This document shows, in pieces, positions 20,895-34,548 of a DNA stretch of 64,000 nt. Origin of the DNA: Topomyia yanbarensis (Eukaryota > Arthropoda > Insecta > Diptera > Culicidae); contig NC_080671.1 in NCBI RefSeq assembly GCF_030247195.1, positions 71,795,412-71,859,411 on the forward strand, in the 5' to 3' direction. Made by a program: the position numbers and the translations under genes. Each line of letters starts with the position of its first letter. The first letter of the stretch is position 1. The notes beneath the pieces are model-generated. The model saw only the letters and a program-made list of their open reading frames with translations. It was not told the origin of the DNA and did not search any database.

Positions 20895-23800
20895 TAGGGT
20901 TGTGGTACAGGTAATACCGGTACCGAAAATCCCGGGAATACCGACCCATTATTGGTACCGTAATACCGGTACTGAGCAAAAACCAGAACCGGTATTTTTG
21001 GTACCATACACAAGCACGTAGCCAGAGGGAGGGCTAGGGGGCTAAAGCCCCCCCCGAAATTTTTCAAAAATAAATTTAAAAAACCGGTGACTTTTAACAA
21101 AACTTGTTGCTTATTTGGTTTGAACAAATTATTGAGAAAAAGTTAAAGAAGGCTATTTCTAACCACCGAAGGCAATGGTCACGAAATTCAGTGTGCTTTA
21201 TGCTTTTGCTCGAGCCAGTGCGAAGCGAACAACAAAAAAGTAACTTTTATATTGTGTGCCTTGTCTGAAGAATACAAGAGACTGTTACTTTAATTGTAGC
21301 TGTAATAATCTGTCGAGATTAGTGATTAGCAGAAGCAAGAATTGGTGCTCCAGCCAAATGCGGTGATTATAAAATTATTGATCATTCGCATCCTGAAGGT
21401 GTAAATAGAGATTAGACTTTCGGAAACCGGCTCTATCCAGTTCTACCATGGCAGGCATTTAGCGCTCAACAAATTAGTGCAGACGAAACCATTCATTTCG
21501 CACAACTTAAAGCACAAGGTTGTGTGTGACAATGCTATAATTAAGATCCTCCTGTATATGGACTATGAGAAAATGAATGTTCCGCTACAAGATCGGATAC
21601 CGCTTACTCGCAGATTAATGTCACATTTGGGAGAAATGGAATCTATTTGGAAGGGCAATTATTGAGGGCGAAAAGCAAGGAAGATATTCGCGAACATAAA
21701 GACAGCAACTACGATGATGACACGGAAATGTACAATAGCGAGATAGAAATGAACTACTCCCCCCCAAGACATAGTTGGTGAGGAAAAAAATATTTCCTCG
21801 CCTCGTAAACAGGTTTCCACGTGCAATGGCTAAGCGCTTGCGCGAGATCTGTAGGACAACCACATAAACTCGTTATATTATTTTTATTGTTTACATAAGG
21901 AAATATATAAAAGACCCACGACCCAGTTTGTTATTTTTAAATTATAAGTTTTTGAATTGCACACAATTTTGAATTTCTGTATTAGGTCAGTGCACACTGT
22001 ACACTCTGTTCTCTGTACACTACTCTGCGCTACACAAAAAGTATTTCAATTTATCTGAGAACGATTGAGCCGAGAATAGAATTTTCATTTCGCGTCATTT
22101 TAACGCAATACCATTTTTATTAACGCTTCATTTCATTGTTACGAGTAATTCGTTCCGTACTAATACACTGTTAATCCGTAAATCCGTGATATCTTCGACA
22201 AACGTGCAAAAAAAATTCTTTTAAAAGTGGACCGGGCAAAAAGTGGTAAAATAATAGGCAATCACGAAGAGGGACTAAAATGTTGGGACTGATTGAATCT
22301 ATAAGTCAATAAGTTGGGATAACAGTTTCGATTTCATGTCTTAAGTATGTGACAGTCTTTCGTTCCGTTTTTGCTCGTCATGGAATAAAATGAGAGAGAT
22401 AATCTTAAATAAGAGAGCAAAGAGAGGAAAAAATCAACCAATCTAAATCGACTCAAGATCACTCTTCTATCTTTACTATACACTCAACACGAGTTCTTTC
22501 CGAATTGCGCTCTGATCTTCTCATTTCGTCTTCGTTGCGTTAGGTGCAACAACTTTAATTGAAACTTTTTCCCAAATAGTGATAAAACAAACATGTAATC
22601 AGACAAACATTACAACTTTCTTCAAGAAATCATACATCTCTTCCAATCTTGATGGTGATTGAAAAAAATCAAGAGCTAATTATTTTTATTCACAAACAAA
22701 CCTATTACTAAACAGATTAGTGTTCATATTTGTTTAATGAATTGGCAAAGAGTTTTGCAAAAGTTTTACAGGAAACGGATAATTTGCTGTAATTTAAAAC
22801 AGACAACTCTAAAAGAAAGCCTCGGCAAATTAGGTGCAAGTGCGATGTGTTCTCTTCCATGTGTCGGAAGCAAGTGATGCTGAAATTATTATCTATGTTT
22901 ATAGTCTCTAGTTATTTTGGTGGTGTCATCAATGTTATATTTACCAAATTTTATGTAAATTAGAAGCATTGAGTAATCAGTGCTAAGTAATTTTCTTTCG
23001 ATTTGTGAATAGATTCTGAGCAGTTTCGCTCAGTAGATTAAATTCTGGGTAGTTTCCATTAGTAGATTAAATCATTGAAATATATATTTGACATTGTCCA
23101 AAACCCCACGAATTCCGAAATAAAACCTTCAAATAAATAAATAAAACCAAAATGTTCAAATATAATATTTACTTAATCTAGGTAATCTTCTCAAGTTACA
23201 ACGGTTTTGCAAGATTGTCAAAAGTCAATAGAGCTAAGGCATTCTTGCTTTGTAGTGAAATCAGTAGTTTTTGCACTCACTTTACATTTTGACTTTTACT
23301 ATAGTTTTAGGGATCTAGGAAAATCAGTCTACGATATTTTTAATTCATAAGTACAATGATATAAAAAGTACCTAAAAAGAATCAACTTAAATAGATAAAA
23401 AGATAGTTATTCTGAGTTGCCTGATAATGTTGTCGAAGATAGTCTTTAACCCATTACCTATGAGAGTCAAATGAAAAAAACATGTGTTTTTTCAGGATTG
23501 TTTTGATTACGACATGATCAGTATCATTTAAATTGAAAATTTCATAAAGTCGAGTTAACGCAAACTTCGGATGAAGTCAAAGAGCTAGTAATAGTAGAAA
23601 GAAACCTGATCATGAAAATAAGAGTTGAACCTATTTTCTGCATCTACAAATCGCCTGCCTTATCAGAAGATTTGAAGCAAATTTCGACATTCACTTTGTT
23701 CGGACATTCTTTGCAACGGTAAACTTTGATTTCACACTGATATATTCCTATTCATGGGGACAACCTTGACGTTGGTTTCGTTCTTCTGATTAGCAAATGC

Positions 23801-25137
23801 GTGTAAAGTTTCATGAGACGGGTTTTTGGATATTTTTCTACTCATTCCAATTTAGCGTCTTCTACAAATTGTAAAGGTGTATCGAATGTGTAGCATTTTC
23901 AAGCAGCGTAGCATGCAGCGTAGCATTTTCAAGCAGCCCTTAATACTTTGAGCTCTTGACTATTCATTTTTGTATATCTTGAGAAATTTCTAACTTGTAA
24001 ATCAAAAATAATCAAATTTAATTCGTCGATGCACTATAGCCTTTCTTGTAACAGGCAACATATTATTAGAGTTTTTAGTGCCTATTGTCTTATTTTTGGA
24101 ATTGTTTTCACTAAGAACTTTTCATAATTACGTTCAGTTTCCAGTGATTGTTTCAAGTCATCAGAATTAATACATTATACAATTTATGCAATAATTTTTA
24201 AGCCCCTCCCGAAACAAAATCCTGGCTACGGGCCTGACCATACAAATTTTTTTATGAAATATATATATAGACTCTATTGGTGAACCCGTTTCCAAATATC
24301 GGTCTGCAAGATTGCTTTTAATTATATTGAATTATCTTCTACATAAATCAGCTTACGCCTTTGTGGGGAAATGAGATGGGATCATCATAATAATAATTTT
24401 AGAAGTTAAGCATTACTGACTCCCGTTATTCTGAACGATATGTTTAAATTCCTACACAATTTGGTCGAAATAAAATTTCAACTAGCTTCTACTAAACTTC
24501 AAAGTATTCACATAAGAGACGTGAAAAATTGTTTTGATTTTTTTCTATTCGCGACATTCTGATTGGTTCCAATTGGTGGCGCATAATAAGACTGTGGTCT
24601 AAGTCATGTCTGTATTTGGTTTGCGCTTAAATCTTTATCTATAAAAGAACGAACAGCGATTTAATAGCTAATAATTTGAGAGTTGATGAACTGCTTCCAA
24701 TGGTGCGATTCGTAATTTTTGGTGATCGGAAAAGTCAGCAAAATTCCATAGTTAATAGGAAATTAGGAGTCTTATTTTGCATAGAAGTCAGCACCAATTT
24801 AAAGCAAAGCGATAATGCTTAGAGGAAATGCGACCAACGTACACGGATTTACATTCATATTTCGATTTATTGTTGATTCTTACATTTACCATCTGTTGAA
24901 GGGCTTCTTACATTTACCATCTGTTGAAGTCGACGAAAGTCTCACCGTTTAGGAGTTATTGAATTCAAAGTAGCCTAGATTTCGAAATAAAAGAAGGTAC
25001 GGCATTCGAAAAATACCTTCTGCTGCAATGAGACATCAGTTTGAGCATTCATTCGAGTACCGTTACTTTACCGGTATTGGGGGCTTCAGTACCACAGTAC
25101 CGGTTCTCGCCAAAATGGGTCGATACTGCGAACCCTA
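20895..25137. mobile_element. Outer hAT-like element, TAGGGTT ends, split by another hAT-like element
   Basis: TAGGGTT and AACCCTA ends are flanked by an exact 8-bp duplication, ATTGGAGC (20887-20894 and 25138-25145). Without the nested element it would be about 1.0 kb. Sub-terminal GGTACCG/ACCGGTA motifs recur in both arms (20905-21000 and 25055-25130). The 8-bp duplication and TAGGGTT ends place it in the hAT superfamily. It encodes no recognisable transposase. Confidence 0.85.
21011..24236. mobile_element. Inner hAT-like element, 3226 bp
   Basis: The left end CAAGCACGTAGCCAG and the right end CTGGCTACGGGCCTG match at 13 of 15. An exact 8-bp duplication ACCATACA (21003-21010 and 24237-24244) shows insertion into the outer element. 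AGCCCC(T/C)CCCGAAA blocks lie just inside both ends in inverted orientation. The length could hold a hAT transposase, but frames are short (62 codons at 21477-21665, 80 codons on the minus strand at 21621-21863) and no BED finger or dimerisation region is recognisable. It is probably a decayed or non-autonomous copy. Confidence 0.85.
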
Positions 25138-25145
25138 ATTGGAGC

Positions 25146-25873
25146 GGTGGCAAAATGTTTTGCCTCAATTTTTGTTGGTTGTATCAAGCCCCCGTAAGCG
25201 AAAATGTTACTGTTTTAATCGATTTATATTTTTGCTGAATTTAATTCTGATTAATTAACGAGGCTCAAGGTAGTATCGTATGGAATATTTTAAATGCAAT
25301 TTTTCATTTCCTGAGTAGTTGGTGTTAAGTAAGACCGGACTAAGTAACAATTTATTGATTTCGAGGAGTTTAAAGTTTTAATCGCAGCATCCCTTACATG
25401 ATAATTGAAAACTACTTTTTGCCATAATTCTTGGTCATTGTTATATATTTCAAATCTGGCAAAAGTCGAATGTAGCTGAAGAAATTGTATATCCAATGCT
25501 AACATTATCTTATTTGTTGATGTTTTGCAACTTAGTCCGGTCTGACTAAACACAGACCAAGCACATACTGATTGCGTGCGTTCTCGCCTGCGACGTACAG
25601 TTCTTCGTGAGCAGTTTGCTTCTCAATTTTTAGGAGTTCTGAAAGGCATACTTTAGAAAGAACAGTTACGCAAAGAGTAAAGCTAAATCGATCTATCTAG
25701 CATAATCAGCATCCTTCTTTTTCATGGTGGCACCAGCGATGGATTCTAATTTTGCTCGTTACGTAATTTTTTTGGCACTCTTTACGTAACTGTGCTTTAT
25801 AAACTGTGTCACATAGCAGCAATATGAGACCATAATTATTTAGACTTTTTTCAAGGTTGCTGCATCGCTGCTT
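25146..25873. other. Spacer without recognisable features
   Basis: A single 87-codon minus-strand frame (25290-25553) has no recognisable domain. No repeat was identified. Confidence 0.4.
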
Positions 25874-27306
25874 GGGTTATTCCACGTCAGATTTACAACG
25901 GAAGTTTTAATTCCTTCCACAATGTGTTCGTACATTCTATAGCTAATAATAGGTGACACGTATTTTTTGTTTTGGCAGAAAATGATTTTTTCCAATTATA
26001 TGTCTTTGAATTTTATAAAATTAAATATTTTTCAATCATTTATAACTCGGAAAATATTCAATGTATGGAAAAAATAATGAAAGTTTCAATATTTGTTTTT
26101 GTTATTCTGTTTCCAGGTTAACAACACATATATTCTGCCAAGTTTAAAAGAAAATTAAATTTGTTTAAAAGTTGAACCGAAAAATAGCTTTCTATTTTCT
26201 GAAAACAATTATAATTTGTAAGCTGCGTGTTGCTCCTTTACATGGGTTTAAAAAATATTTGCCCGGTGGACCCTATTTAACAGGGCCGTTGAGATACTTT
26301 CACTAGTAATTCCGGACTTTTGTAATCACAAAGGAAACACAAGAAAAACAAACAAAATATAACTTTACCTCGGTTTCTCCTTTACTGTGCCGCTGTTACC
26401 TGTAGGTAAGGCAGATTCACTTTTTTCGACCGGTCGGAACCTTTGTGGTAAAAAATTTTCCTCGGTGCACACTTCTGTAACTTTTTTTCGCGCGCGGGTG
26501 GATTTCAAACAACGGAATAAACAACGATTTTCACCCGGAGCACTCGATAGCGCGACGAATGCTTTCGAGGTTAGAATCTATCTTGTCTTTGCTTTGTCGC
26601 GCAATCAAAACGTACCCTGTATTCCACCACCGCTGCCGCCATCGCCTGCTGAATAGTGGTTTCAGCAGTAACATTCGACCGCAAAAGCAGAATTCTTGCA
26701 TAACTAAGCTCTACATTTTTATTTACAAACATTTATCAAAAAATATCCAACCTAACTAGACCTAACCTAACATAAACGTTTCTGTAAATAAATTCAAACA
26801 AAAAATTAACGAAAAACATGAGCGAACGCAATGGATAGTAATGCACAAACATTACACTCTACTGAGTGAATTACACAAATTAGGGTATTTTTTCAGCTAG
26901 TGCTAAATTGTTACCCTGACGGGTTACAAATTATATTGAGAAGATTGTGTGAAAATTTCGGAAAGGATCTCAAAGTACTTTATGCGATATCAATTATAAA
27001 TGGCCTATCACTGGGTGCTTAAATTGCCTGGTTGTATCATTTTAAAACGATTCTCAATATTCAAAGCTAAAAATAAGTAAAAAAAGTTAGCCAAATTTTG
27101 AAAATTCAACTAGTTTCTGAGTTATCAGTGATTGAAGAATTTTCAACTTTATGAAACTCAAAAGTTAAAATGCTCATGACTTGAAATTTTTTATTTTATT
27201 CAGCCAAAACAAAAAAAAAATGCGTCAATTATTTCAGCTTAACAATGCAAAAAATATACTTGGAAGTAATTAATATGTTCACTGTAAATCTAGCGTAGAA
27301 TGACCC
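25874..27306. mobile_element. TIR element, GGGTTATTCCACG / CGTAGAATGACCC ends
   Basis: GGGTTATTCCACGTCAGATT at the left reads inverted as AATCTAGCGTAGAATGACCC at the right, about 75% identical over ~25 bp. No clear target duplication was found. Frames at 26387-26759 overlap in different phases and have no recognisable domain. Superfamily unknown. Confidence 0.5.
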
Positions 27307-27349
27307 ATCTATAATATTGTATTTTGAAAACATTTCAAAGCTCCATATC

Positions 27350-27585
27350 CAGTGGCGGATCCAGGTAGATGGCCGTGGGACTCACCCACGAAATACTTTC
27401 AACTGATTGGTAAATTTAAAATTAGTTTCAATTTTAAATTAGTTTGAAACTCAAAATCATTTCAAACCAAATATGACTGCCAGAACTAAATTTCATTAAA
27501 TGAGGTTATGATGTATTAAGTATTGTACAACGTTCATCTCAAAATCGAAATCTCTGACCAAATCCGAAATTTCTGGATCCGCCTG
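27350..27585. mobile_element. 236-bp hAT-like MITE, CAGTGGCGGATCCAG ends
   Basis: The left end CAGTGGCGGATCCAG and the right end CTGGATCCGCCTG are inverted repeats, the right lacking two bases. Only TATC is shared by the flanks (27346-27349, 27586-27589), so the duplication is degraded. A CAGTGGCGGATCC start is typical of short hAT-like MITEs. Confidence 0.65.
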
Positions 27586-28129
27586 TATCTTTTTGAGAAT
27601 TAAATTAATGATAGATGTCGAATAACAAATTGTCGCAATATCTCAAGGATTCCAATGTTGACGTTTTTCGAAAGCGTTGGTTTTAACAAAATGAAATAAA
27701 TCCTATTACAAACTGTTTTCTTTGTATAACTATTAGCGTAATAATGCAATATCAATATTCTTCCAAATATTCAACCTAGATTTTTTGTTCATGTTGGAAA
27801 TAAAAAAAATGAGTCCTGAGACAATCTAAAACTATTCTGTTTGCTGCTGGTACCCAGACTCGTAATAATATACTAAAGGGACGTGCAGTGCAGCAACACA
27901 AAGAAGAGCATTTCATCTCGAAGTAACAAACAAGCTAAAAACGATTTCTTTTTTTCAAGAGTTTTCTTACTGGAGCTGTAGAGCTTGGATCTCAAAATGG
28001 CTCCCCATCAGAATCATTCGCCACAATTGCAAACGAGAGGGGAAATGTCACCCATTAAACCACTGCTTAAAACAAATTGCAGCGAGCCGTGATTCTGAAT
28101 ACGATATTCATTGTACGGTTCGGATATGT

Positions 28130-29960
28130 GTGGGCATAGGGACTTCACGATCGCTTCATCATCGCGCGGGGCTCGAGCGTTCGTGCGCTAACGTGTTCGA
28201 TCACATGCCAAAGTGTATGTAACTACATACTTGTGCAAATTCGATTTTATAACCCTTTGTCCATTCGCATATTCGCGTGTGCTTTCACCCTTTCATGCCC
28301 AACTTTTTTCTAGTGCATGTAGGGTTTCCAAACTATTTTTCCTTAAAAACGATGGGGTCAAGAAACACGAAAAGCCTATTTTCATAAAGATTGGTGCTTC
28401 CATGGCAGTGCTAGAAGCTAGTAAATTTTTACCTTCTAATGTTCAATACAATTCTCCTAGAAAAATTTCAATAGTCCAATTACGTGGAAAACGTAGCCAA
28501 CTACAGTCTTAATTGGTAAGATTTATCAGTTTTCAATAATATTGCACAATAACGAAGATATATGAAAAAATTATTTTCCGTCGTCAACGCAAACTGTCCC
28601 TGGCAGCACTGCTCCATCGGAATCCAATCAGACTAATTACAATAACTTCAGTTCTAGAGCTGATCCTTGTAACTGTTCATACTTAAATTAAAGGCAATAA
28701 TCACATTAATGAGCCTTACTTGTTTTTGTGAGCAAATTTCGCCTCAATCAATAGTTATAGCTGTTTAAAAACGTTGTTGTCCACAAACAACATTAAGGGG
28801 TTAAGATGAACGCGCGCGGACCTTGAATCTTATACGTAATTTTTAGTGCTACAAGAGAGTAAGGTCTCCCACATCACTAGAGTTCCTGGTAATGTCGCCT
28901 TGGAACGTGTTGTTTAGTGGATATGAGTGTAATTTGTTTGACCGGCCCAACTGAAGGCATGGATTTAGGCAGCTAGAACTGAAAATAAGGACTTTCGGAC
29001 GTAAGTAGGACGCGAACACTGGCATACAGCGTTTGTAAGTGCTGAAATGTTCACTTAGTCACCGGGTGTTTTCATTCTTGCGAGATCGCGGGCGTAGGTG
29101 TACGTGAATGATCGCGAAGGGTCCGAGCGTTTGTAGGTTAAAGTGTTTGTCGCTTGCGCTAGCGTGTATATAACTTCGTGTGCATAAATTCGATTTTATA
29201 ATTGTAAAGGATTCTCATATTCGCGTGTATTCTTGAATGAAAAACGCGCGAACCGTGAATCTGATGCTTAATTTTTAGTGTATTGTACAGAAGCTGGAAA
29301 AGCGTCGGCTTCCCCATATCAATAGTTTCCGGTCATGTCGCCATAAAACGTGTCATTTTTATTGGTCCTAATGAAGGCCTATACCTAGGGTGCTAAGACC
29401 GAAGGAAGAGGTTTCTGGACGTGACCGATGCATTATCGCGCGAATATGGGCGTTTGTAGGTTCCCGCTTGAGACCACGTTATAAACGTTGCAAAGCTTAT
29501 TAGTGTTGAAACATTCACTTAATCACTGGAATGTTTTCATGGGTGCGAGGCCGCCAGCTTTGTTGTGCGTGGATAATCGCGAAGACATTAAGCGTTTGTA
29601 TGTAAGCGCGCTGTATGCTAGAAAAGAGTGAAATTCTTCACATCACTTAAGTTCCCGGTCATTTCGCCATAGAACGTGTTGTTTAGTGGATATGAGCGTC
29701 ATCTTTTTGATTGGTCCAACTGAAGGCATGGACCTATATTACTAGGGCCGAGGGTAAGGAACTTCCGGACGAGACCGGCGTTGGGTTTATGTTCGAGACT
29801 TAATTCACTTAATCACCGAGGTGTTTTAATGTTGGCGAGATCGCTGTAGTAGGTATGGATGATTTCAAGTGCGTGTTTGCGTTTGTGACCAGGTTTGTGT
29901 TATCAGGAGTGCCACGGGCGTTTATATGTTCAGAATGGGAGATATTGTAAGTGTATATGA
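28130..29960 (+). repeat. Tandem array of ~330-440 bp GATCGCG-rich units
   Basis: Diverged units share TCACCGGGTGTTTTCAT, GCGAGATCGCG, GATCGCGAAGGGTCCGAGCG and CCCGGTCATGTCGCC motifs. The CCGGTCATGTCGCC landmark recurs near 28885, 29330 and 29655. A related array lies inverted at 55340-57480. Within unit 1 a piggyBac-like MITE is inserted. No protein or RNA product can be inferred. Confidence 0.7.
28288..28800. mobile_element. 513-bp piggyBac-like MITE in the array
   Basis: The element runs from CCCTTTCATGCCC to CATTAAGGGG and is followed by TTAA (28801-28804); the left target reads TTCA, one base off. Comparison with the array unit at 29220 shows uninterrupted sequence at the insertion point. 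A second copy, with its right end CATGAATGGG followed by TTAA, ends at 53928. Confidence 0.7.
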
Positions 29961-31559
29961 GAGAATATGCAATTAATTGTGAGTGTTAGCATTCATCTAA
30001 TTTTAGATATAGTATCAAATGGAAACATAACATATCGAATAAAGAAAAAATAAGATGCAAAGAGATTAATTACAAGTGTATAAATTGACCGATATGCATA
30101 GTATACATGAGTAGTGGAAACTAATAGCAGTACAACAAAAACAGACCAATGAAGTAAAAGAAAAGAACACATGTAACGTACAATTAAACTACTTCAACTC
30201 GTCTAAATGCCAGCAAATGATGTTTATTTTCCATTAACGACAATAGCATTCTGTTAGAATTTTATCATGCTATGCTGACTGGAAATGATTGTTTCATGCG
30301 CGTCGGTAAATTAATTGTATCCAATCCGATCTTCCCGAATGAATCGAATCGAAAGCACAAATTGAACACCGGAAGGATTACCCATTATTCTATCACATAT
30401 GCCAGTTCTGCATCCATTCTCTGACCCAGCTGTCACAAATACTCAGACTACGCATACACAGATAGACATACGAATAACACATAACAATTGTACACTAGTA
30501 CTAAAAGCTACAATTACTACAAAACATCAACTAATTGGCTTCTACTTTTAAAATTATTTAATTGGCCTGTGCACAATAACGAAGTCGATCGATAAATCGA
30601 CACACACGCTGCAAGCCGTTTCCACCAACATTGCCATGAAGCTGTAGAACCATGTCTGCAAACACGGTCCAGAGTAAAAGTCAATCCACATCGACTTGCC
30701 AGTCGGCCACGCCAGCGTGCACAACCTAATGGTTGATCGCTGGTTAGGGCTGGTACAGGGTATAAGAAAACACAAAACATAAAAAGGACTACAAACTCTC
30801 TCGGTCTCCTCGATGCACCAGTATCAAAGCGTAATGTAACAACCCATCTTAAAGCAATTGTCTGTCAGAGGTTCTTAAGCACTGATACACGAAATATGCT
30901 TGATGATGTTTGCAATACCGTCAAACCCATCAACCTAGGGGAGGGACAAGTAAGCGACAATCGATTTATTATTTCTTTAATGATTCCCTGCTTTCACGAG
31001 ATGTGTGAAACTCAAAATTAACATGTATCTGTTCACTGCAAAGAAACATAATAACGGTTGATTTTGGATGCTGCAAATTTCGTCCCTCTTTACGTGAAGT
31101 GGAATAATTATATTAATAAAAATACCTATATCCAGTTTCATCAGGTAACAAATGTGGTAAAAATTGCATTTAAAAGTTTGTCACTCCGAAAACCTTTATT
31201 CGGCAACAGAACTTAATGCACTACACTTTCTATAACTTTGCTGAAGACATAAAGTCTTTAGCGTAATTTGTTGTAAAAATGTCTTCTTACTTTTTAACAG
31301 AAATAATCATTCCTTTCATTACATCAAAAACTGCATTTTTCATGTCGAGAAACATCGGCAAAAATCGAATATTACAAATCAATGGTTAGTGAGTTATACA
31401 ATTTTGATAGTGGAAATTGCGTTTTGAACTATTGTGCGCTGAGCACAAAAGCTTTCAATCAGTGGATATGATTCCGAATAAACATTGAACGTTTTGGGAT
31501 GCGTTTATTCCACGAGGTTATGATAGGTTCCTAAGAGAGATAAATAATTACTTTTGTTG
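29961..31559. other. Stretch without a recognisable gene
   Basis: The region 30400-30800 is closer to average composition and has overlapping minus-strand frames (30517-30780) in two phases, neither with a recognisable domain. The rest is AT-rich. Confidence 0.4.
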
Positions 31560-32060
31560 AAACAAAATTTAAAATGTCTTCGTTTTTTTGTATTCGCATT
31601 TTTGATTGCAAATAGCATGAATTATTAAAAATGTGTTAAAAGTTTTTAGAAAAACTTTCCTGTTAATAGCTGCTCCATGATCCAAATACACTAAAAATCT
31701 TTTTTCGTGTTTGAAACGTCAAATATTTGATTGTTGTTAGTTCATGATGGTAAAATACTAATAATTTGTAAAAAGGGTATATTTTATTTTTTTTTATATA
31801 TTTCAGCAAACTTCAAAATTTTTCGCAAGCTAAAACATTTTCGAAGATCTTTATTAAATGAATTTTGGTTTTAAATGACATTTAGAATCTATTTTTTTTT
31901 ATAAAATTACAGTTTTGTCTGTTCATTAGTATGAAATTTGAAAACAGTTGAAAGATTATTGATAGAATTTTTTTACTGATAAGTTCTCCATTTGAAATGT
32001 TTGGTTTTTTGTAATTAAATTTTTCAGCATCCATTTTTATTTCGTGACCAATATCACAAT
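31560..32060 (-). repeat. AT-rich dispersed repeat H, copy 2
   Basis: Reverse complement of the family seen at 9250-9850, sharing the GTATTTGGATCATG, TGGAGAACTTAT and ACAAAACTGTA landmarks. It is strongly diverged. Confidence 0.55.
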
Positions 32061-32294
32061 TATTTTTTCGTTGAATATTTTTTCATGCAGAATTATTCAT
32101 TCCCTGTAACTCTTTCTCACATAGTTTTCCTATACAAATTAGGATATCGAACTTTTTTTTGGTAAAAAATGCAACTTCCTGCGCTTTTTCAAAAAATTAC
32201 CGTTGAGTCTGAATGATCTCACTGACCGAGGAATATGTTTAGTTTTCCATGCCGATGAAACGTGTAAACTTTTAGCGGGATCAATGATGGTATG

Positions 32295-32855
32295 CAGGGA
32301 TGCCAACGGTACCGGCAAATTACATTTTTTCGGTATATTTACATTTGCACAAGCCGTACAGCCCGCTACAGCGACGCATCAGTACAGCTCTTGCCAGAAC
32401 AGTAGCCAAACCGAGTAAATTTTCCCGTACAGTAGTAGAATACATTTTTGTTTTGCTGCTGTACTCCGACTGCTCGGTGAGAGTGTGGCGTAGTAAAGTT
32501 TGTTCTCTAGCTTTGTACACTTTAATCTGCATAGTCAAAGGGAGAGGTCCGCACACGAAAGCGTTAATGGCAGTCGTGGCGTAAACGAACCGAATTTATT
32601 GTCGTCGTTTGTGATTAAAAATATTGAATAGATTAAAAATATTAAAAAGTGTAAAATAAGGAAAGAGAAGCTGTACCGCTCGCGTCTGGTGGCTGTACTG
32701 GGCTGTATTTTTATCGTCATGTTACTGTTTTGCTTACAGACTGCCGTACAGCGCTGGGCGTCCTGCACTAGCGAACGACAGCAGCGTCGAAAGAGAAATG
32801 AGAATGTAGGCGGCAAAATTACAGCCGTAGAAACGGTAGGCATTTTGCATCCTTG
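32295..32855. mobile_element. 561-bp hAT-like MITE, CAGGGATGC / GCATCCTTG ends
   Basis: CAGGGATGCC at the left and GCATCCTTG at the right are inverted repeats, and CGGTACCGG and CTACCG motifs follow inside. The flanks ATGGTATG (32287-32294) and ATGGTAGA (32856-32863) agree at 6 of 8, consistent with a hAT duplication. The interior is unusually GC-rich for the window, with inverted GCTGTACTG/CAGTACAGC motifs. Frames of up to 124 codons cross it and are not genes. Confidence 0.65.
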
Positions 32856-32863
32856 ATGGTAGA

Positions 32864-34548
32864 TCACGATTTTAAAGATTTTCGGACAGATCTTCGTACA
32901 ATTCCTCATATTTCATACGAACGCCAGCCGGCAAGCTCCGCTACATGTTTCACTACACACTTTTGTGCAAGTTGCGGTATCTAGGTCTTGCTTTTTTCCA
33001 TGTCGATGATTATACGATTGTTACCCCTAAACAGAAATTTCCCTCGCCGAACTGACACTACTCAGGTAAAACCCGCCCACTTCCAGGGCCCTTATTTTCA
33101 TTCTAATTTCTAGAGTACCTATCCACTACCTGTCTGTCCAACTTCAGCTGGTTCAACTTTTGCTTTCATCTATCTCTGCTGGACCAAAGACCTAGTTTCC
33201 GGCCACAGTCAGAACAGCAAACCTGCGATGGCCTAATTACGCTTTTAGGACAACCGCCATCCTACTTAAGTATGTGTTTGTACATGTGAATATTCAGTGC
33301 CAGTGGGTTAGTTTCATCGCATGAAAGGCACTCTGACTCACTATCATCGAGTGAAATGAAATAAAAAAAACCACTACGGAAGCCGTGTACAGACGACGTC
33401 AGCTAAATATGTGGAGCATTCAGTCAGGATGAGGGAACGACTTCATGGAACAACTCCGCTCCTGTCTGCTGTGGCCACTTGCAGACTCTCGTAAGGTTGT
33501 AATAGCTTATTTGGTTGCCGGCTCAAAAAGGAAAGTATCTCCACCAGGCAGGCGAGTCTTTTTCTAGGGTGCAATAAGTTTTTCCTTTTTCGGGAGAATT
33601 ACTCCCTACAAAGGTTTCTGGGGAGGAGTGCGATAAATACCTATGTACTCGGGACGGAGTGTCTGCCATCAAAGGAAGTGATTTGCAAGGCTAGCTGCTA
33701 TAACCTGTGTAATGAATTGTGAAGTTAAAGTCGACACGGAAGCGCTCTGGGTTACTGAATGTGTATTCCAGTCCGTTCGAGTGGAATGATAGTAGCCTAA
33801 TCTTTTATACATCGTCACGAGGAATGTGTGATTGACGGGAAGAGTCGGAAGATGTTGTGATATTTATTCAAATGGTGGGTGGACGAGGCACAATGAAGTA
33901 CGAAACGAAACGAATAGCTGTTGAGTTGTCTATAAAAGTAACGGAACGAAACGAACTTTGCATGTGGGCTTACCTTTCAAATGAAATGTTAGGATATTAG
34001 CAGAACAATCTTCTTCACAGGGAATTTTTTAAACACTATTTGGTATTTGGTTTATTGAACCAAGCTCCTATTTTGGGTACTTTCCTGCTGAAAAGCTAAG
34101 AAATAAAAAAGGCTGGTGAGTTAGTTTGCTCAATTATGTAATCATAAGAGCGCTATAGAGCCATTAAAACTTAACAGAAAGTGCCATCTTTGGCGTATCT
34201 CATATCTCGATTTTTATTATTATTTTTCACATAAAATAAACATATAAAAGGCCCACGGCTCCGTGAAGCTAACGCCTTGAGTCGTGTCAAATAAATTACA
34301 TAAAAAAGAGATAAGATTTCAATCTAACTTTTTAACTTTATAACACTGGATTTAAATGAGTTATTTTTTTAAATTACGACTCCTTGAGACAATTGTTATT
34401 AATTCCGTATTTTCAGCTTCGTCCTTTGAACAGAACTCTTTGAACCCACATAGTGAAATTGCTCGTTCTGCGCTGTCTCGTACTCGAAATTCAAGTATTA
34501 CCATTCGTGGTACAGTATTTTAGGAATTTTTAGTTCTTCTTCTGTTAA
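32864..34548. other. Apparently single-copy stretch, no gene identified
   Basis: It shares no repeat with the rest of the window. Composition is near average, and no frame above 70 codons or splice-site series was found. It could be intron or regulatory sequence. Confidence 0.4.

Noticed and set aside
28130..29960. CRISPR array or bacterial operon
   Set aside because: The repeats are long, diverged and lack spacers; the window is eukaryotic throughout.
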